64,000 nucleotides of DNA from Snodgrassella gandavensis (GCF_914768025.1 NZ_CAJZCE010000010.1:1-64000); one strand, 5' to 3'; counted from the first letter of the stretch, positions 1 through 12,400 are shown. The notes: generated by a model from the sequence alone, not told the origin. Program-made: numbers and translations.

Positions 1-165
1 TCTGCAACAGGCAAGAAAGGTAACCGAAGAATGGCTAACAGTTTATAACACCGAAAGACCTCATGAGGCACTAAATAATATGACGCCGATTGAGTATAAA
101 ACACTAAAACAGGCAGCATGATTTTCTACGTCTGTTTTGTACTAACTATGGGGTATTTACAATTC
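1..165 (+). mobile_element. Right end of an IS3-like insertion sequence
   Basis: The transposase tail ends at 121. The next 40 or so bases should hold the right terminal inverted repeat, but the left end is outside the window, so the exact boundary and any target duplication cannot be fixed. The element lies between rpsJ and whatever follows it, where the rest of the S10 ribosomal protein operon might be expected. The boundary given is approximate. Confidence 0.5.
2..121 (+). pseudogene. C-terminal end of an IS3-family transposase (OrfB), cut by window edge
   Basis: The first 40 codons read in one frame to a TGA. They carry the ending typical of IS3-family OrfB integrases, with the pattern W-x-x-x-YN-x-x-RPHEAL followed by MTPIEY. 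These residues form the end of the DDE (rve) integrase domain that catalyses transposition. The upstream part lies outside the window, so it cannot be told whether the element is intact. It is not in the ORF track because it has no start here. It reads towards rpsJ, which lies on the other strand. The family call is firm; the IS subgroup is not determined. Confidence 0.8.
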
Positions 166-275
166 GGTCATGACCGATTATTCAAAAATTAAATATTTTA
201 TTTTAAATCAAAAAATGGATTCGATTATTAAAAAATATAGTCCATAAACTTAGGCAATTACTCGCTGCAATTAAA

Positions 276-316
276 TAAAAAAAACGGACTGATTAATATC
301 AAGTCCGTTTTTTTTA
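276..316 (-). terminator. Rho-independent terminator after rpsJ
   Basis: An inverted repeat (AACGGACT / AGTCCGTT) is flanked by A-runs and T-runs on both sides and lies just downstream of the rpsJ stop. On the minus strand it ends the tuf-rpsJ transcript. The symmetric A/T tracts mean it could also stop transcription arriving from the IS side. The gap 122-328 otherwise holds only AT-rich sequence. Confidence 0.85.
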
Positions 317-328
317 GCGTTCAATTAA

Positions 329-640
329 TTATTGAACTTTGATTTCTACATCAACACCAGCAGGCAAGTCCAGTTTCATCAATGCATCAGTGGTTTTATC
401 GGTCCAGTCGATAATGTCCATCAAACGCAAATGAGTGCGGATTTCCAACTGTTCACGTGAAGTTTTGTTCACGTGTGGAGAACGCAGCAAGTTAAAACGT
501 TCAATTTTAGTTGGCAAAGGAATCGGGCCTTTTACCACAGCGCCAGTACGTTTGGCAGTGTCCACGATTTCCTGAGCAGAACGGTCAATCAGAGCGTAGT
601 CATAAGCTTTCAGGCGAATACGGATTTTCTGGTTTTTCAT
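329..640 (-). CDS. rpsJ: 30S ribosomal protein S10
   Basis: S10 is a small-subunit head protein, and as NusE it also joins NusB in transcription antitermination. The 103-residue product is full length for the family and starts [14 protein letters not shown], with the expected internal GPIPLPTK segment and the C-terminal D-V-E-I-K-V. It is the last gene of the rpsL-rpsG-fusA-tuf-rpsJ run, 17 bp after tuf. A strong terminator follows at once, so here S10 is not co-transcribed with the rplC-onward genes as it is in E. coli. Confidence 0.97.
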   Translation of the reverse strand: MKNQKIRIRLKAYDYALIDRSAQEIVDTAKRTGAVVKGPIPLPTKIERFNLLRSPHVNKTSREQLEIRTHLRLMDIIDWTDKTTDALMKLDLPAGVDVEIKVQ

Positions 641-657
641 ATCTATATTCTTCCTGA

Positions 658-1848
658 TTAAGCGATAACTTTAGCAACCACACCGGCACCAACTGTACGG
701 CCACCTTCACGAATCGCAAAGCGCAAGCCTTCTTCCATCGCAATCGGGTGAATCAATTCTACATCGATGGTTACGTTTTCACCTGGCATTACCATTTCCA
801 CGCCTTCTGCCAGACTTACTGCTCCTGTTACGTCAGTAGTACGGAAATAGAATTGTGGGCGGTAGTTTGCGAAGAATGGAGTATGACGACCACCCTCTTC
901 TTTGCTCAATACGTAAACTTCTGCTTTGAATTTGGTGTGCGGAGTGATGCTGCCCGGTTTTGCCAATACCTGACCACGTTCTACTTCTTCACGTTTGGTA
1001 CCACGCAACAATACACCTACGTTGTCACCTGCCTGACCTTGATCCAGCAATTTGCGGAACATTTCCACACCGGTACAAGTGGTTTTTTGGGTCTCTTTCA
1101 GACCTACGATTTCAATTTCGTCGCCTACATTGATTACACCACGTTCTACACGGCCAGTAACCACAGTACCACGGCCTGAAATTGAGAATACGTCTTCAAT
1201 CGGCAACAGGAATGGTTTGTCTACTGCACGTTCCGGAGTAGGAATGTAGCTGTCTAATGCATCGGCCAAAGCCATGATTGAAGCTTCACCGATGTCAGAA
1301 GTATCACCTTCCAGTGCTTTCAGTGCAGAACCTTTAATCAATGGAATGTCATCACCCGGGAATTCGTAGCTAGACAGCAGATCACGGATTTCCATTTCTA
1401 CCAGTTCCAGCAACTCTTCGTCGTCTACCATGTCGCATTTGTTCATGTAAACGATGATGTAAGGTACGCCTACCTGACGAGCCAGCAGAATGTGCTCACG
1501 AGTTTGTGGCATTGGGCCGTCAGCAGCAGAAACCACCAGAATGGCGCCGTCCATCTGTGCAGCACCGGTAATCATGTTTTTTACGTAGTCAGCGTGTCCC
1601 GGGCAGTCAACGTGTGCATAGTGACGCTCTGCGGTTTCGTATTCTACGTGTGAAGTATTAATGGTAATACCACGGGCTTTTTCTTCCGGGGCATTGTCAA
1701 TCTGATCGTAGGCTTTCGCTGCACCACCAAATTTTTTGGACAGAATGGTACAAATTGCAGCAGTCAGTGTGGTTTTACCATGGTCAACGTGACCGATGGT
1801 GCCAACGTTTACGTGCGGTTTGCTCCGCTCGAATTTTTCTTTAGCCAT
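658..1848 (-). CDS. tuf: Elongation factor Tu, copy 1 (str-operon copy)
   Basis: EF-Tu is the GTPase that delivers aminoacyl-tRNA to the ribosomal A site. The 396-residue protein has the P-loop GHVDHGKTT near residue 19, the DCPGH switch-II motif, the NKCD guanine-specificity motif, and the two beta-barrel domains behind the G domain. It lies downstream of fusA and before rpsJ. Its protein is identical to the second copy at 17393-18583. Every nucleotide stretch I compared also matched, with identity starting and ending at the stop and start codons. Confidence 0.98.
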   Translation of the reverse strand: MAKEKFERSKPHVNVGTIGHVDHGKTTLTAAICTILSKKFGGAAKAYDQIDNAPEEKARGITINTSHVEYETAERHYAHVDCPGHADYVKNMITGAAQMDGAILVVSAADGPMPQTREHILLARQVGVPYIIVYMNKCDMVDDEELLELVEMEIRDLLSSYEFPGDDIPLIKGSALKALEGDTSDIGEASIMALADALDSYIPTPERAVDKPFLLPIEDVFSISGRGTVVTGRVERGVINVGDEIEIVGLKETQKTTCTGVEMFRKLLDQGQAGDNVGVLLRGTKREEVERGQVLAKPGSITPHTKFKAEVYVLSKEEGGRHTPFFANYRPQFYFRTTDVTGAVSLAEGVEMVMPGENVTIDVELIHPIAMEEGLRFAIREGGRTVGAGVVAKVIA

Positions 1849-1885
1849 GAGCTAAGTTTCCTTGAATAAAGATCAATTAAAGAAC

Positions 1886-1924
1886 GATGATAACCTGAAA
1901 GTACAGCTACTTTCAGGTTATCGG
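1886..1924 (-). promoter_or_regulatory. 15-bp perfect stem-loop between fusA and tuf
   Basis: Positions 1889-1903 and 1908-1922 are perfect inverted repeats (GATAACCTGAAAGTA) around a four-base loop. On the minus strand the hairpin lies just after the fusA stop and about 40 nt before the tuf start. No run of U follows it, so it does not look like a simple terminator. A processing site, a 3' stabiliser for the upstream message or an attenuator are the plausible roles; this is inference. Confidence 0.6.
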
Positions 1925-1932
1925 TAAATAAG

Positions 1933-4035
1933 TTAGCCTTTACGGGCAGCAATAACCTGCTCAGCTACATTATTTGGTGCTTCTGCGTATTTCTTGAATT
2001 CCATGGAATAGGTAGCACGACCCTGAGTAGCAGAACGCAGATCGGTTGAATAACCAAACATTTCTGCCAGAGGTACCTCGGCGCGAACTTTCTTGCCACC
2101 GATACCATCATCGTCCATACCCAGCACGATACCACGACGACGGTTCAGGTCGCCCATTACATCGCCCATGTAATCTTCCGGTGTTTCCACTTCAACCGCC
2201 ATGATTGGCTCCAGCAATACTGGAGAAGCTTTGCGCATACCGTCTTTGAATGCCATGGAACCGGCCAGTTCAAACGCGATTTGCGAAGAGTCTACATCAT
2301 GGTAGGAACCAAAAGTCAAACGTACACGGATATCCACTACTGGATAGCCGGCCAGAATACCATTGGTCATGGTATCGCGGATACCTTTGTCCACAGACGG
2401 AATAAATTCGCGTGGAATCACACCACCCTTAATTTCGTCGATGAACTCGTAGTTCACACCACCTGGTTCCAGAGGTTCCATGGTGATAACCACGTGACCA
2501 TACTGACCTTTACCGCCAGACTGTTTCACGTATTTGGCTTCGGATTCCACTGATTTGCGGATGGTTTCACGATAAGCTACCTGTGGTGCACCCACATTGG
2601 CTTCTACGCCAAATTCGCGTTTCATACGGTCTACAATAATTTCCAGATGCAATTCACCCATACCGGAAATAATGGTTTGACCAGATTCTTCGTCAGTTTT
2701 CACACGGAAAGACGGGTCTTCTTTAGCCAGACGGTTCAAAGCCAAGCCCATTTTTTCCTGGTCAGCTTTGGTTTTTGGTTCAACAGCAACGTGAATCACT
2801 GGTTCTGGGAATTCCATGCGTTCCAGAATAATTGGCGCATCAGAATCACACAGGGTTTCACCAGTAGTCACATCTTTCAAACCAATCACAGCTGCGATGT
2901 CACCGGCACGTACTTCTTCGATTTCATCACGGTCATTGGCTTTCATCTGTACCAGACGACCAATACGTTCTTTGGTGCCTTTAACTGAGTTTACTACGGT
3001 GTCGCCAGATTTCACCACGCCAGAGTACACGCGGATGAAAGTCAGCTGACCAACGTATTTGTCGTTCATCAGTTTGAACGCCAAAGCAGAGAATTTCTCG
3101 TCATCGCTGGCTTTACGGCTGTCTTTTTCACCATCCGGTTTTTCACCAGCCACTGGCGGAATGTCCGTCGGGCTGGGCAGGTATTCAACCACTGCATCCA
3201 GCAGACGCTGTACACCTTTATTCTTAAAGGCAGAACCACACAATACCGGCTGAATTTCACCAGCCAGTGTACGGGCACGCAACGCAGCAACGATTTCTTC
3301 CTCGCTCAGCTCTTCACCGCCAAGGTATTTTTCCATCAGTTCTTCGTTGGCTTCAGCCGCAGCTTCAACCATTTTTTCGCGCCATTCTGTAGCAACGTCT
3401 TTCAGATCGGCAGGAATATCTGCATACTCAAATTTCAAACCCTGAGTTGCATCATCCCATACGATAGCCTGCATTTTCAGCAGATCTACCACGCCCTCGA
3501 AACCGTCTTCAGCACCCACCGGAATCACAACCGGTACTGGATTGGCACGCAGGCGGGTTTGCATCTGTTCAACCACGCGGAAGAAGTTAGCACCCTGACG
3601 GTCCATTTTGTTTACAAAGGCCAGACGTGGCACTTTGTATTTATTGGCCTGACGCCATACAGTTTCAGACTGAGGCTGTACACCACCCACAGCACAGTAA
3701 ACCATAACTGCACCGTCCAGTACACGCATAGAACGTTCTACCTCAACGGTAAAGTCCACGTGTCCCGGGGTATCAATAATATTCAGGCGATGTTCTTTAA
3801 ACTGGCCAGCCATACCTTTCCAGAAGGTGGTTACGGCAGCAGAAGTAATGGTAATACCGCGTTCCTGTTCCTGCTCCATCCAGTCGGTGGTGGCCGCACC
3901 GTCATGTACTTCACCCAGTTTATGGGTCATGCCGGTGTAAAACAGAATACGTTCTGAAGTGGTGGTTTTACCAGCATCAATGTGTGCAGAAATACCGATA
4001 TTACGGTATTGTTCAATAGGGGTTTTACGAGCCAC
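1933..4035 (-). CDS. fusA: Elongation factor G
   Basis: EF-G is the GTPase that drives ribosomal translocation and, with RRF, recycling. The 700-residue protein is the usual length. Visible motifs are the P-loop AHIDAGKTT near residue 17, the switch region [17 protein letters not shown] and the specificity motif NKMDR, followed by domains II-V ending with the conserved [23 protein letters not shown]-type segment. It lies 18 bp after rpsG and is co-directional with the str operon. Nothing suggests a second, divergent EF-G type. Confidence 0.98.
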   Translation of the reverse strand: MARKTPIEQYRNIGISAHIDAGKTTTSERILFYTGMTHKLGEVHDGAATTDWMEQEQERGITITSAAVTTFWKGMAGQFKEHRLNIIDTPGHVDFTVEVERSMRVLDGAVMVYCAVGGVQPQSETVWRQANKYKVPRLAFVNKMDRQGANFFRVVEQMQTRLRANPVPVVIPVGAEDGFEGVVDLLKMQAIVWDDATQGLKFEYADIPADLKDVATEWREKMVEAAAEANEELMEKYLGGEELSEEEIVAALRARTLAGEIQPVLCGSAFKNKGVQRLLDAVVEYLPSPTDIPPVAGEKPDGEKDSRKASDDEKFSALAFKLMNDKYVGQLTFIRVYSGVVKSGDTVVNSVKGTKERIGRLVQMKANDRDEIEEVRAGDIAAVIGLKDVTTGETLCDSDAPIILERMEFPEPVIHVAVEPKTKADQEKMGLALNRLAKEDPSFRVKTDEESGQTIISGMGELHLEIIVDRMKREFGVEANVGAPQVAYRETIRKSVESEAKYVKQSGGKGQYGHVVITMEPLEPGGVNYEFIDEIKGGVIPREFIPSVDKGIRDTMTNGILAGYPVVDIRVRLTFGSYHDVDSSQIAFELAGSMAFKDGMRKASPVLLEPIMAVEVETPEDYMGDVMGDLNRRRGIVLGMDDDGIGGKKVRAEVPLAEMFGYSTDLRSATQGRATYSMEFKKYAEAPNNVAEQVIAARKG

Positions 4036-4053
4036 AATAATTGCCTTTCTGCA

Positions 4054-4524
4054 TTAGAAGCGGAAGTGAGAGAAGGCCTTGTTGGCTTCAGCCATGCGAT
4101 GTACTTCCTCACGTTTTTTCAATGCACCGCCGCGGCCTTCTGCCGCATCAATTAATTCACCTGCCAGACGCAAATCCATGGATTTCTCACCGCGTTTACG
4201 AGCTGCATCGCGTACCCAGCGCATGGCCAGAGCCAGACGGCGGGTAGAACGAACCTCAACAGGAACTTGATAGTTTGCACCACCAACACGACGGCTTTTT
4301 ACTTCTACAACCGGTTTGGCATTGGCAATAGCTTCGTTAAACACTTCAATGGCTTCTTTGCCGGTTTTTTTGGCAATCTGTTCTAAAGCGCCATATACAA
4401 TGCGTTCAGCAACAGATTTTTTACCGTCAATCATCAGCACATTCATGAATTTGGATAATTCGATACTGCCGAATTTCGGATCTGGCAATATGTCACGTTT
4501 TGGGACTTCTCTACGTCTTGGCAT
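4054..4524 (-). CDS. rpsG: 30S ribosomal protein S7
   Basis: S7 nucleates assembly of the 30S head by binding the 3' domain of 16S rRNA. The 156-residue protein starts [17 protein letters not shown] and carries the family signature around [11 protein letters not shown], ending with [15 protein letters not shown]. It lies between rpsL and fusA, as in most proteobacteria. In E. coli S7 represses its own operon by binding the rpsL-rpsG intergenic mRNA. The inverted repeats at 4550-4582 lie at the matching place. Confidence 0.98.
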   Translation of the reverse strand: MPRRREVPKRDILPDPKFGSIELSKFMNVLMIDGKKSVAERIVYGALEQIAKKTGKEAIEVFNEAIANAKPVVEVKSRRVGGANYQVPVEVRSTRRLALAMRWVRDAARKRGEKSMDLRLAGELIDAAEGRGGALKKREEVHRMAEANKAFSHFRF

Positions 4525-4547
4525 TTCAATTTCCTTAAACTATTCAG

Positions 4548-4584
4548 TTGGGCATTGCCCACGAATATTTATGTAAATATTCAC
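4548..4584 (-). promoter_or_regulatory. Inverted repeats in the rpsL-rpsG intercistron (possible S7 autoregulatory site)
   Basis: Two adjacent inverted repeats are visible: GGGC-ATT-GCCC at 4550-4560 and GAATATTTA-TG-TAAATATTC at 4563-4582. They lie just before the rpsG start on the minus-strand transcript. E. coli S7 binds a structured rpsL-rpsG intercistron to regulate translation. Placing that function here rests on position alone. Confidence 0.4.
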
Positions 4585-4616
4585 TTACTCGACAGTTATT
4601 CTGCCGATGCGTCCAC

Positions 4617-4988
4617 TTATTTAGGACGTTTAGCACCGTATTTAGAACGGGATTGTTTGCGGTCTTTCACACCAGCAGTGTCCAAAGAACCACGAACGGT
4701 GTGATAACGCACACCCGGCAAGTCTTTTACACGACCGCCGCGAATCAGCACTACGCTGTGTTCCTGCAAGTTGTGGCCTTCACCGCCGATATATGAAATC
4801 ACTTCATAACCATTGGTCAGACGCACTTTGCATACTTTACGCAAAGCTGAGTTAGGTTTTTTCGGGGTAGTAGTGTATACACGGGTGCACACACCACGTT
4901 TTTGAGGGCAAGCCTCTAAAGCAGGTACTTTGTTGACGTAAACCGGAGCTTGACGTCCTTTGCGTACCAATTGGTTGATAGTAGGCAT
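4617..4988 (-). CDS. rpsL: 30S ribosomal protein S12
   Basis: S12 lies at the decoding centre of the 30S subunit. The 123-residue sequence starts [12 protein letters not shown] and contains the [13 protein letters not shown] segment, where streptomycin-resistance changes map (the Lys is wild type here), and [28 protein letters not shown]. It is the first gene of the str transcript, preceded by a recognisable sigma-70 promoter at 5047-5076, and is separated from rpoC by the rpoC terminator. Confidence 0.98.
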   Translation of the reverse strand: MPTINQLVRKGRQAPVYVNKVPALEACPQKRGVCTRVYTTTPKKPNSALRKVCKVRLTNGYEVISYIGGEGHNLQEHSVVLIRGGRVKDLPGVRYHTVRGSLDTAGVKDRKQSRSKYGAKRPK

Positions 4989-5046
4989 ATTTTCTCTTTA
5001 TCCTGTTGAGTCAATACATGCCGACACCATGCCGGCAAAGTGTTCA

Positions 5047-5076
5047 ATTTTAGCATTTCAAAACATTGCTGGTCAA
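5047..5076 (-). promoter_or_regulatory. Sigma-70 promoter for rpsL-rpsG-fusA-tuf-rpsJ
   Basis: On the minus strand TTGACC (5071-5076) is followed after 18 bp by TAAAAT (5047-5052), with a TG-C extended-type base context. It lies between the rpoC terminator and rpsL, exactly where a separate str-operon promoter is needed. Confidence 0.7.
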
Positions 5077-5137
5077 GATAATCAATTTTTAATTCTATTT
5101 AATTCACCAGAAAAACAACAATGTAAGGATTCATACA

Positions 5138-5177
5138 CAAAATAAAACCGCTGAAAACATTCAGCGGTTTTATTTTG
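5138..5177 (-). terminator. Rho-independent terminator after rpoC
   Basis: A GC-rich core (CCGCTGAA / TTCAGCGG) is extended by A/T pairing (AAAATAAAA / TTTTATTTT). It lies about 20 nt beyond the rpoC stop on the minus strand and separates the rpoBC transcript from the str operon. Confidence 0.88.
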
Positions 5178-5197
5178 GTTAGAACAGATATTCAAGC

Positions 5198-8100
5198 TTA
5201 TTCGCTTTTATCAGCCGCTTCAGCAGCTACCTGTTCCTGCCATTTCTGACGACGGCTGCGATGGTAAGTCAGACCAGTACCAGCCGGAATCAGACGACCT
5301 ACAATCACATTTTCTTTCAGGCCGCGTAAATCATCGCGTTTACCCATGATTGCTGCTTCAGTCAGTACACGGGTAGTTTCCTGGAAGGAAGCCGCAGAGA
5401 TAAAGGAATCGGTAGACAACGATGCTTTGGTAATACCCAGCAATACGTTATCAAAGCGTACCGGCTCCTTGCCTTCGGCCAGCAGTTTCTCATTGGCGAT
5501 CATGACATCACCGCGTTCAACCTGCTCACCGGTAATGAAGTGGCTGTCACCAGCATCAGCGATATTCACTCGACGCAACATCTGGCGAATAATCACTTCG
5601 ATGTGCTTGTCGGAAATCTTCACACCTTGCAGACGATACACTTCCTGTACTTCCTGCACGATGTAACGCGCCAGTGCTTCAATACCCTGCAAGCGCAGAA
5701 TATCGTGCGGATCCACTGCACCGTCAACAATCACCTCACCGCGGTTAACCACCTGACCATCATGCACCAGCACCTGTTTTTCTTTAGAAATCAAGGTTTC
5801 ATAAGCAACGCCATCTGCATCAGTGATGATCAGACGCTGTTTACCCTTAGTTTCTTTACCAAAGGATACGGTACCGGTTACTTCTGCCAGCATACCCACA
5901 TCTTTCGGGGTACGTGCTTCAAACAACTCGGCCACACGTGGCAAACCACCGGTAATATCGCGGGTTTTGGATGAAGCCTGCGGAATACGCGCCAGCACAT
6001 CACCCTTACCTACTTCCTGCCCTTCGCGTACGGTAATCACTGCACCTACTGGGAATGCCATGGAAACAGCGGTTTCACTACCAGCCATGCGAATTTCTTC
6101 GCCTTTTTCGTCCAAGAGTTTTACAGTTGGACGCAACAATTTGGACTGGGTAGACGAGCGACGTTTACCATCAATCACCACCAGAGTGGACAAACCGGTT
6201 ACATCGTCGGTTTGTTTTGCTACAGTCACGCCTTCTTCGATATTCTCAAAGCGAACACGACCAGCAAACTCGGTAATCATCGGACGAGTATGCGGATCCC
6301 AGGTAGCCAGAGTCTGGCCAGCTTTCACCACACCGCCATCTTTGGCTTGCAGCAAGGCACCGTAAGGTACTTTATGGCGTTCACGCTCACGACCGATATC
6401 ATCATGTATCACGATTTCAGATGAGCGACCGATTACCACCAGCTCACCTTTGTTGTTGGCAACATAACGCATCTGGCTGGAGAAGCGCACAGTACCACCT
6501 GATTTTGCTTCTACCTGACTGGCAGCAGCTGCTCGTGAAGCGGCACCACCAATGTGGAAAGTACGCATGGTTAACTGGGTACCCGGTTCACCAATGGATT
6601 GCGCTGCAATCACGCCCACGGATTCACCAGCATTCACCAGTTTACCGCGTGCCAAGTCACGTCCGTAACATTTGGCACATAAACCATGGCGGGTTTTACA
6701 GGTAATCGGCGTGCGTACTTTAATTTCATCGACGCCGGAATTGTCAATCAAATCCACCAGACTTTCGTTTAGCAGGGTACCGGCTTCCACCAGTGTCTCA
6801 CCGCTGGTCGGATCCACCACGTCTTCAGCAGTCACTCGACCCAATACGCGGTCGCGCAGTGATTCGATAATATCACCGCCCTGCACCACGGCTTTCATGA
6901 CAAAACCATCATTGGTACCACAATCATCTTCTACCACTACCAAGTCCTGAGTCACGTCTACCAGACGACGGGTCAGATAACCGGAGTTAGCGGTTTTCAA
7001 TGCGGTATCGGCCAGACCTTTACGCGCACCATGGGTAGAAATAAAGTACTGCAATACCGTCAGACCCTCACGGAAGTTGGAGGTAATCGGTGTTTCGATA
7101 ATGGAACCATCAGGTTTTGCCATCAAGCCGCGCATACCTGATAACTGTTTAATCTGTGCCGCAGAACCACGGGCACCGGAGTCAGCCATCATGTAGATGG
7201 AGTTGAACGATTCCTGATCAACCAGATTGCCTTCGCGGTCAACTACTTTCTGAGTAGACAGATTATCCATCATCGCTTTGGCGATCTTATCACCGGTACG
7301 ACCCCAGATATCGACTACTTTATTGTAGCGCTCGCCATTGGTTACCAGACCTTGACGATACTGGTCTTCAATCTCTTTCACTTCGGTATTAGCTTCTGCC
7401 AGAAACTGCGGTTTGCTTTCTGGTACCAGCATATCGTCAACACAGATTGAAATACCGGCACGGGTTGAGAATGCATAACCGGTATACATCAGATGGTCGG
7501 CAAAAATCACTGTATCGCGCAAGCCACAACGGCGGAACGAAGCATTAATCAGCTTGGAAATTTCTTTTTTCTTCAGCGTTTTATTAATATGCTCGAATGA
7601 CAGGCCTTTTGGCAGAATTTCTGACAACAGTGCACGACCAACAGTAGTTTGGTAGCGGTTTACTACTGGTACGAATTCGTCCTGACCGTTTTTCACCCAT
7701 TCACGCAAACGCACAGTAATTTTGGTACCCAGTTCTACCTGACGAGTCTGGTAGGCGCGGTGTACTTCCTTCACATCAGCAAACAGGCTGCCTTCGCCCT
7801 TACCATTAATTTTGTCGCGGGTCATATAGTACAGACCCAATACGATATCCTGTGACGGTACGATAATCGGGTCACCATTGGCTGGCGACAACACATTGTT
7901 GGAAGCCAGCATCAGGGTGCGCGCTTCCATTTGCGCTTCCAGACTCAATGGTACGTGTACGGCCATCTGGTCACCGTCAAAGTCGGCATTAAATGCAGTA
8001 CATACCAATGGGTGCAACTGAATGGCCTTGCCTTCAATCAGAATCGGTTCAAAAGCCTGAATACCCAAGCGGTGCAAGGTTGGTGCACGGTTGAGCAAAA

Positions 8101-9373
8101 TCGGATGTTCACGAATAACATCTTCGAGAATATCCCATACAATCGGTTCTTCCTGTTCCACCATTTTTTTGGCTTTTTTAATGGTGGTTACTGTTGGGTC
8201 GAGTTGTTCCAGTTTGTGGAAAATAAACGGTTTGAACAGTTCCAGAGCCATTTTTTTCGGCAGACCGCATTGATGCAGACGCAGGTAAGGACCTACGGTA
8301 ATCACTGAACGGCCAGAATAGTCGACACGTTTACCCAGCAGGTTCTGACGGAAACGACCGCCTTTACCTTTAATCATGTCAGCCAATGATTTCAGCGGAC
8401 GTTTGTTGGCGCCAGTCATCGCTTTACCACGACGGCCATTGTCCAGCAGCGAATCAACTGCTTCCTGCAACATGCGTTTTTCATTACGGACGATGATATC
8501 CGGTGCACGCAATTCCAGCAGACGTTTCAAACGGTTATTACGGTTAATGACGCGACGATACAGGTCATTTAAATCTGAAGTGGCAAAACGACCACCATCC
8601 AGCGGCACCAGCGGACGCAAATCCGGTGGCAATACTGGCAGCACGTCCATAATCATCCACTCCAGTCTCATACCGGAGCGCTGAAATGCTTCCAACACTT
8701 TCAAGCGCTTAGCAATTTTTTTAATTTTAGTGTCGGAGCTGGTAGACTCAAGCTCTTGACGCAGTACAGTCACTTCATGAGCAATATCCATGGCACGCAA
8801 CAAATCGCGAATGCCTTCTGCACCCATCTTGGCTTCAAAGTCACCACCAAATTCTTCATATTTGCTGATGAACTCTTCTTCACTAAGCAATTGACGCGGC
8901 TGCAATGAAGTCAGACCGGGGTCGGTTACCACATAGGCTTCAAAATACAGAATGCGTTCGATATCGCGCAAAGTCATATCCAATACCATACCCAGACGGG
9001 ATGGCAGCGACTTCAGAAACCAGATATGTGCAACCGGTGCAGCCAGTTCAATATGCCCCATGCGCTCACGACGCACTTTGGACAAAGTCACCTCTACACC
9101 ACATTTTTCACAGGTCACACCGCGGAATTTCAGGCGTTTGTATTTACCACACAAACATTCATAATCTTTAATCGGGCCAAAAATTTTGGCACAGAACAGG
9201 CCGTCACGTTCCGGTTTGAAGGTACGGTAGTTAATCGTTTCCGGCTTTTTCACTTCACCGTACGACCAAGAACGAATGGTATCCGGCGAAGCAATGCCGA
9301 TTTTGATCGCGTCAAATTCTTCTTCGGCACTGACATTTTGCAGCGGATTAAATAAGTCTGATAAAGCTTTCAT
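5198..9373 (-). CDS. rpoC: DNA-directed RNA polymerase subunit beta'
   Basis: The beta' subunit carries the catalytic magnesium site of RNA polymerase. The protein is 1391 residues, the normal length. Near the N terminus is the zinc-binding [20 protein letters not shown] motif, and the absolutely conserved NADFDGDQM active-site loop is near residue 460. A second cysteine cluster ([13 protein letters not shown]) lies near residue 890, and the trigger-loop region [13 protein letters not shown] follows. It is 57 bp after rpoB and is followed by a strong terminator. Confidence 0.98.
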   Translation of the reverse strand: MKALSDLFNPLQNVSAEEEFDAIKIGIASPDTIRSWSYGEVKKPETINYRTFKPERDGLFCAKIFGPIKDYECLCGKYKRLKFRGVTCEKCGVEVTLSKVRRERMGHIELAAPVAHIWFLKSLPSRLGMVLDMTLRDIERILYFEAYVVTDPGLTSLQPRQLLSEEEFISKYEEFGGDFEAKMGAEGIRDLLRAMDIAHEVTVLRQELESTSSDTKIKKIAKRLKVLEAFQRSGMRLEWMIMDVLPVLPPDLRPLVPLDGGRFATSDLNDLYRRVINRNNRLKRLLELRAPDIIVRNEKRMLQEAVDSLLDNGRRGKAMTGANKRPLKSLADMIKGKGGRFRQNLLGKRVDYSGRSVITVGPYLRLHQCGLPKKMALELFKPFIFHKLEQLDPTVTTIKKAKKMVEQEEPIVWDILEDVIREHPILLNRAPTLHRLGIQAFEPILIEGKAIQLHPLVCTAFNADFDGDQMAVHVPLSLEAQMEARTLMLASNNVLSPANGDPIIVPSQDIVLGLYYMTRDKINGKGEGSLFADVKEVHRAYQTRQVELGTKITVRLREWVKNGQDEFVPVVNRYQTTVGRALLSEILPKGLSFEHINKTLKKKEISKLINASFRRCGLRDTVIFADHLMYTGYAFSTRAGISICVDDMLVPESKPQFLAEANTEVKEIEDQYRQGLVTNGERYNKVVDIWGRTGDKIAKAMMDNLSTQKVVDREGNLVDQESFNSIYMMADSGARGSAAQIKQLSGMRGLMAKPDGSIIETPITSNFREGLTVLQYFISTHGARKGLADTALKTANSGYLTRRLVDVTQDLVVVEDDCGTNDGFVMKAVVQGGDIIESLRDRVLGRVTAEDVVDPTSGETLVEAGTLLNESLVDLIDNSGVDEIKVRTPITCKTRHGLCAKCYGRDLARGKLVNAGESVGVIAAQSIGEPGTQLTMRTFHIGGAASRAAAASQVEAKSGGTVRFSSQMRYVANNKGELVVIGRSSEIVIHDDIGRERERHKVPYGALLQAKDGGVVKAGQTLATWDPHTRPMITEFAGRVRFENIEEGVTVAKQTDDVTGLSTLVVIDGKRRSSTQSKLLRPTVKLLDEKGEEIRMAGSETAVSMAFPVGAVITVREGQEVGKGDVLARIPQASSKTRDITGGLPRVAELFEARTPKDVGMLAEVTGTVSFGKETKGKQRLIITDADGVAYETLISKEKQVLVHDGQVVNRGEVIVDGAVDPHDILRLQGIEALARYIVQEVQEVYRLQGVKISDKHIEVIIRQMLRRVNIADAGDSHFITGEQVERGDVMIANEKLLAEGKEPVRFDNVLLGITKASLSTDSFISAASFQETTRVLTEAAIMGKRDDLRGLKENVIVGRLIPAGTGLTYHRSRRQKWQEQVAAEAADKSE

Positions 9374-9430
9374 ATTTGCTCCTGACGATGCCGCATGCAG
9401 TCTCTACACACTGCATGCGACCGGTGTCGG

Positions 9431-12400
9431 TTAGTAACGTTCCAAATCCATATCCAAGCCCAAAGAGCGAATCTCTTTCAGTAACACATTGAAAGATTCC
9501 GGCATACCGGCATCAATCTTGTATTCGCCTTTAACGATGTTTTCATACATTTTGGTACGGCCGGTAACGTCATCTGATTTCACAGTCAACATTTCCTGCA
9601 AGGTATAAGCAGCACCATAAGCTTCCAGTGCCCATACCTCCATCTCACCAAAACGCTGACCACCAAACTGAGCTTTACCACCTAGTGGCTGCTGTGTTAC
9701 CAGGCTGTACGGACCAGTTGAACGGGCATGCATTTTCTCATCAACCAAGTGATGCAGTTTGAGGTAGTGCATTACCCCTACCGTTACCTTACGGTCAAAT
9801 GCTTCACCGGTACGGCCATCATACAGTGTCATCTGGGTACGGGTATCGTTGAAACCCAGTTTCTGGATTTCCGGATCGTCTTCCGGATAGGCCAGTGCCA
9901 GCATGTTTTTGATTTCGGATTCTTCCGCACCATCAAATACCGGCGTAGCAACAGTCATCCCTTTACGCAGATGTTGTGCCAGATTGATGATTTCTTCGTC
10001 ATTAAACTGCGACAGATCTTCTTTCTTGCCACTGCTGTTGTACACTTTCTCAAGGAAAGCACGAATCTCATCAGCAGCACGTTTTTCCGCCAGCATGCGG
10101 TCAATCCGTTCACCAATACCTTTAGCGGCCCAGCCCAGATGCACTTCCAGAATCTGACCGATATTCATACGACTTGGCACACCCAGCGGGTTCAGCACAA
10201 TATCCACTGAACGGCCATCAGCCATGTACGGCATGTCTTCAACTGGCAGAATGCGCGATACCACACCCTTATTACCATGGCGACCAGCCATCTTGTCACC
10301 GGCTTTCAGACGACGTTTAATGGCAATAAATACCTTAACCATCTTCTGTACACCCGGTTGCAATTCATCACCCTGGGTAAGTTTTTTCTTCTTGATTTCA
10401 TACATGGCATCTGATTCTTCATGTTTGGCCTGCAAACTTTCTTTAATCAGCTCTACCTGTTTGGCGATACTTTCATCGCTCAGACGAATATCAAACCAGT
10501 CGTGCCGGCTTGGCAATGATGCCAGATAGTCTTTAGTAACTTCTGCACCTTTAGCCAGTTTTAAGGGGCCGCCATTAACTTTTTGTCCCAGAATCAGGCG
10601 TTCAATACGATCAAATGCATCATCATTGAAAATGCGCAACTGATCAGTCAGGTTCTGACGATAGCGTTTCAGCTCAGCATCAATAATCGCTTTGGCACGT
10701 TTATCACGTTCAATACCTTCACGAGTAAATACCTGCACATCAATAACGGTACCACTCATGCCCGTAGGCATACGCAAGGAAGTATCTTTTACATCACTGG
10801 CTTTTTCACCAAAAATGGCTCGCAACAGTTTTTCTTCTGGAGTAAGTTGAGTTTCACCTTTAGGTGTTACTTTACCCACCAATACATCACCGGCTTCTAC
10901 TTCAGCACCGATGTAAACAATACCAGACTCATCCAGACGATTTTGCATGCGTTCAGACAGATTCGGGATATCACGGGTAATTTCTTCTGCACCCAGTTTG
11001 GTATCACGGGATACCACATTCAATTCTTCGATATGAATAGATGTATAACGATCACCGGCAACTACCCGTTCTGAAATCAGAATTGAGTCTTCATAGTTGT
11101 AACCATTCCATGGCATGAAGGCAATGGTCATGTTCTGCCCCAGTGCCAGCTCACCCAAATCAGTAGAAGCACCATCGGCAATCACATCACCGCGAGCAAT
11201 AACGTCGCCTTTCTGTACGGCCGGACGCTGATTGATGTTGGTAGACTGGTTGGAACGGGTGAATTTCACCAGATTGTAAATATCCACACCTACTTCACCA
11301 GCGGTAGCTTCGTCATCATTGACACGCACCACAACACGGTTGGCATCGACATACTCAACCACACCGCCACGGCTGGCCGCAATAGCAGTAGCACTATCAA
11401 TTGCAACTGAGCGTTCAATACCGGTACCTACCAGTGGTTTTTCTGCACGCAGACAAGGTACTGCCTGACGTTGCATGTTAGCACCCATCAAAGCACGGTT
11501 TGCATCATCGTGTTCAAGGAACGGAATCAGAGAAGCTGCCACAGAAACCACCTGACCGGTAGCCACGTCCATATACTGTACGCGGTCTGGTGTCGCCATA
11601 ATGGTTTCACCTTTTTCACGACAAGTTACCAGATCACCGATAATACGGCCTTCTTCATCCAGATCAGCATTAGCCTGAGCAATGACAAAACGGCCTTCTT
11701 CGATTGCAGACAGATAGTCAATATCATTGGTTACCTTACCATCCACTACACGGCGATAAGGTGTTTCCAGAAAACCATATTTATTGGTACGAGCATAAAC
11801 AGCCAGTGAATTAATCAAACCAATATTCGGGCCTTCTGGTGTTTCAATCGGACATACGCGACCATAGTGGGTTGGATGTACGTCACGCACCTCAAAACCA
11901 GCACGTTCACGGGTCAGACCACCCGGGCCCAAGGCAGATACACGACGTTTATGGGTTACTTCAGACAGTGGGTTGGTCTGGTCCATAAACTGTGATAACT
12001 GACTGGATCCGAAAAATTCCTTAATGGCAGCAGAAACCGGTTTGGCATTAATCAGGTCATGTGGCATCAGATTTTCTGATTCAGCCTGATTCAGGCGTTC
12101 TTTTACGGCACGCTCCACACGTGACAAGCCACTGCGGAACTGGTTTTCAGCCAACTCACCAACTGAACGCACGCGACGGTTACCCAAATGGTCAATATCA
12201 TCTACTTCACCATGACCATTGCGTAACTCTACCAGCGTGGCAATAACTGACACGATATCCGGAATAGTCAGAACATGGTTACCTTCTTTATCGGCATCGA
12301 CAAAGGTCTGTGTCATCAGGCGGCCATACCAGGATTCCTGTTGTGCTTCCAGCAATTTTTGCTGATAGGTGCGTGTGTTGAATTTCATCCGGCCAACACG

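Noticed and set aside
748-1249. Plus-strand ORFs inside tuf, repeated at 17348-17984
   Set aside because: They are shadows of the tuf coding sequence and recur only because the gene is duplicated.
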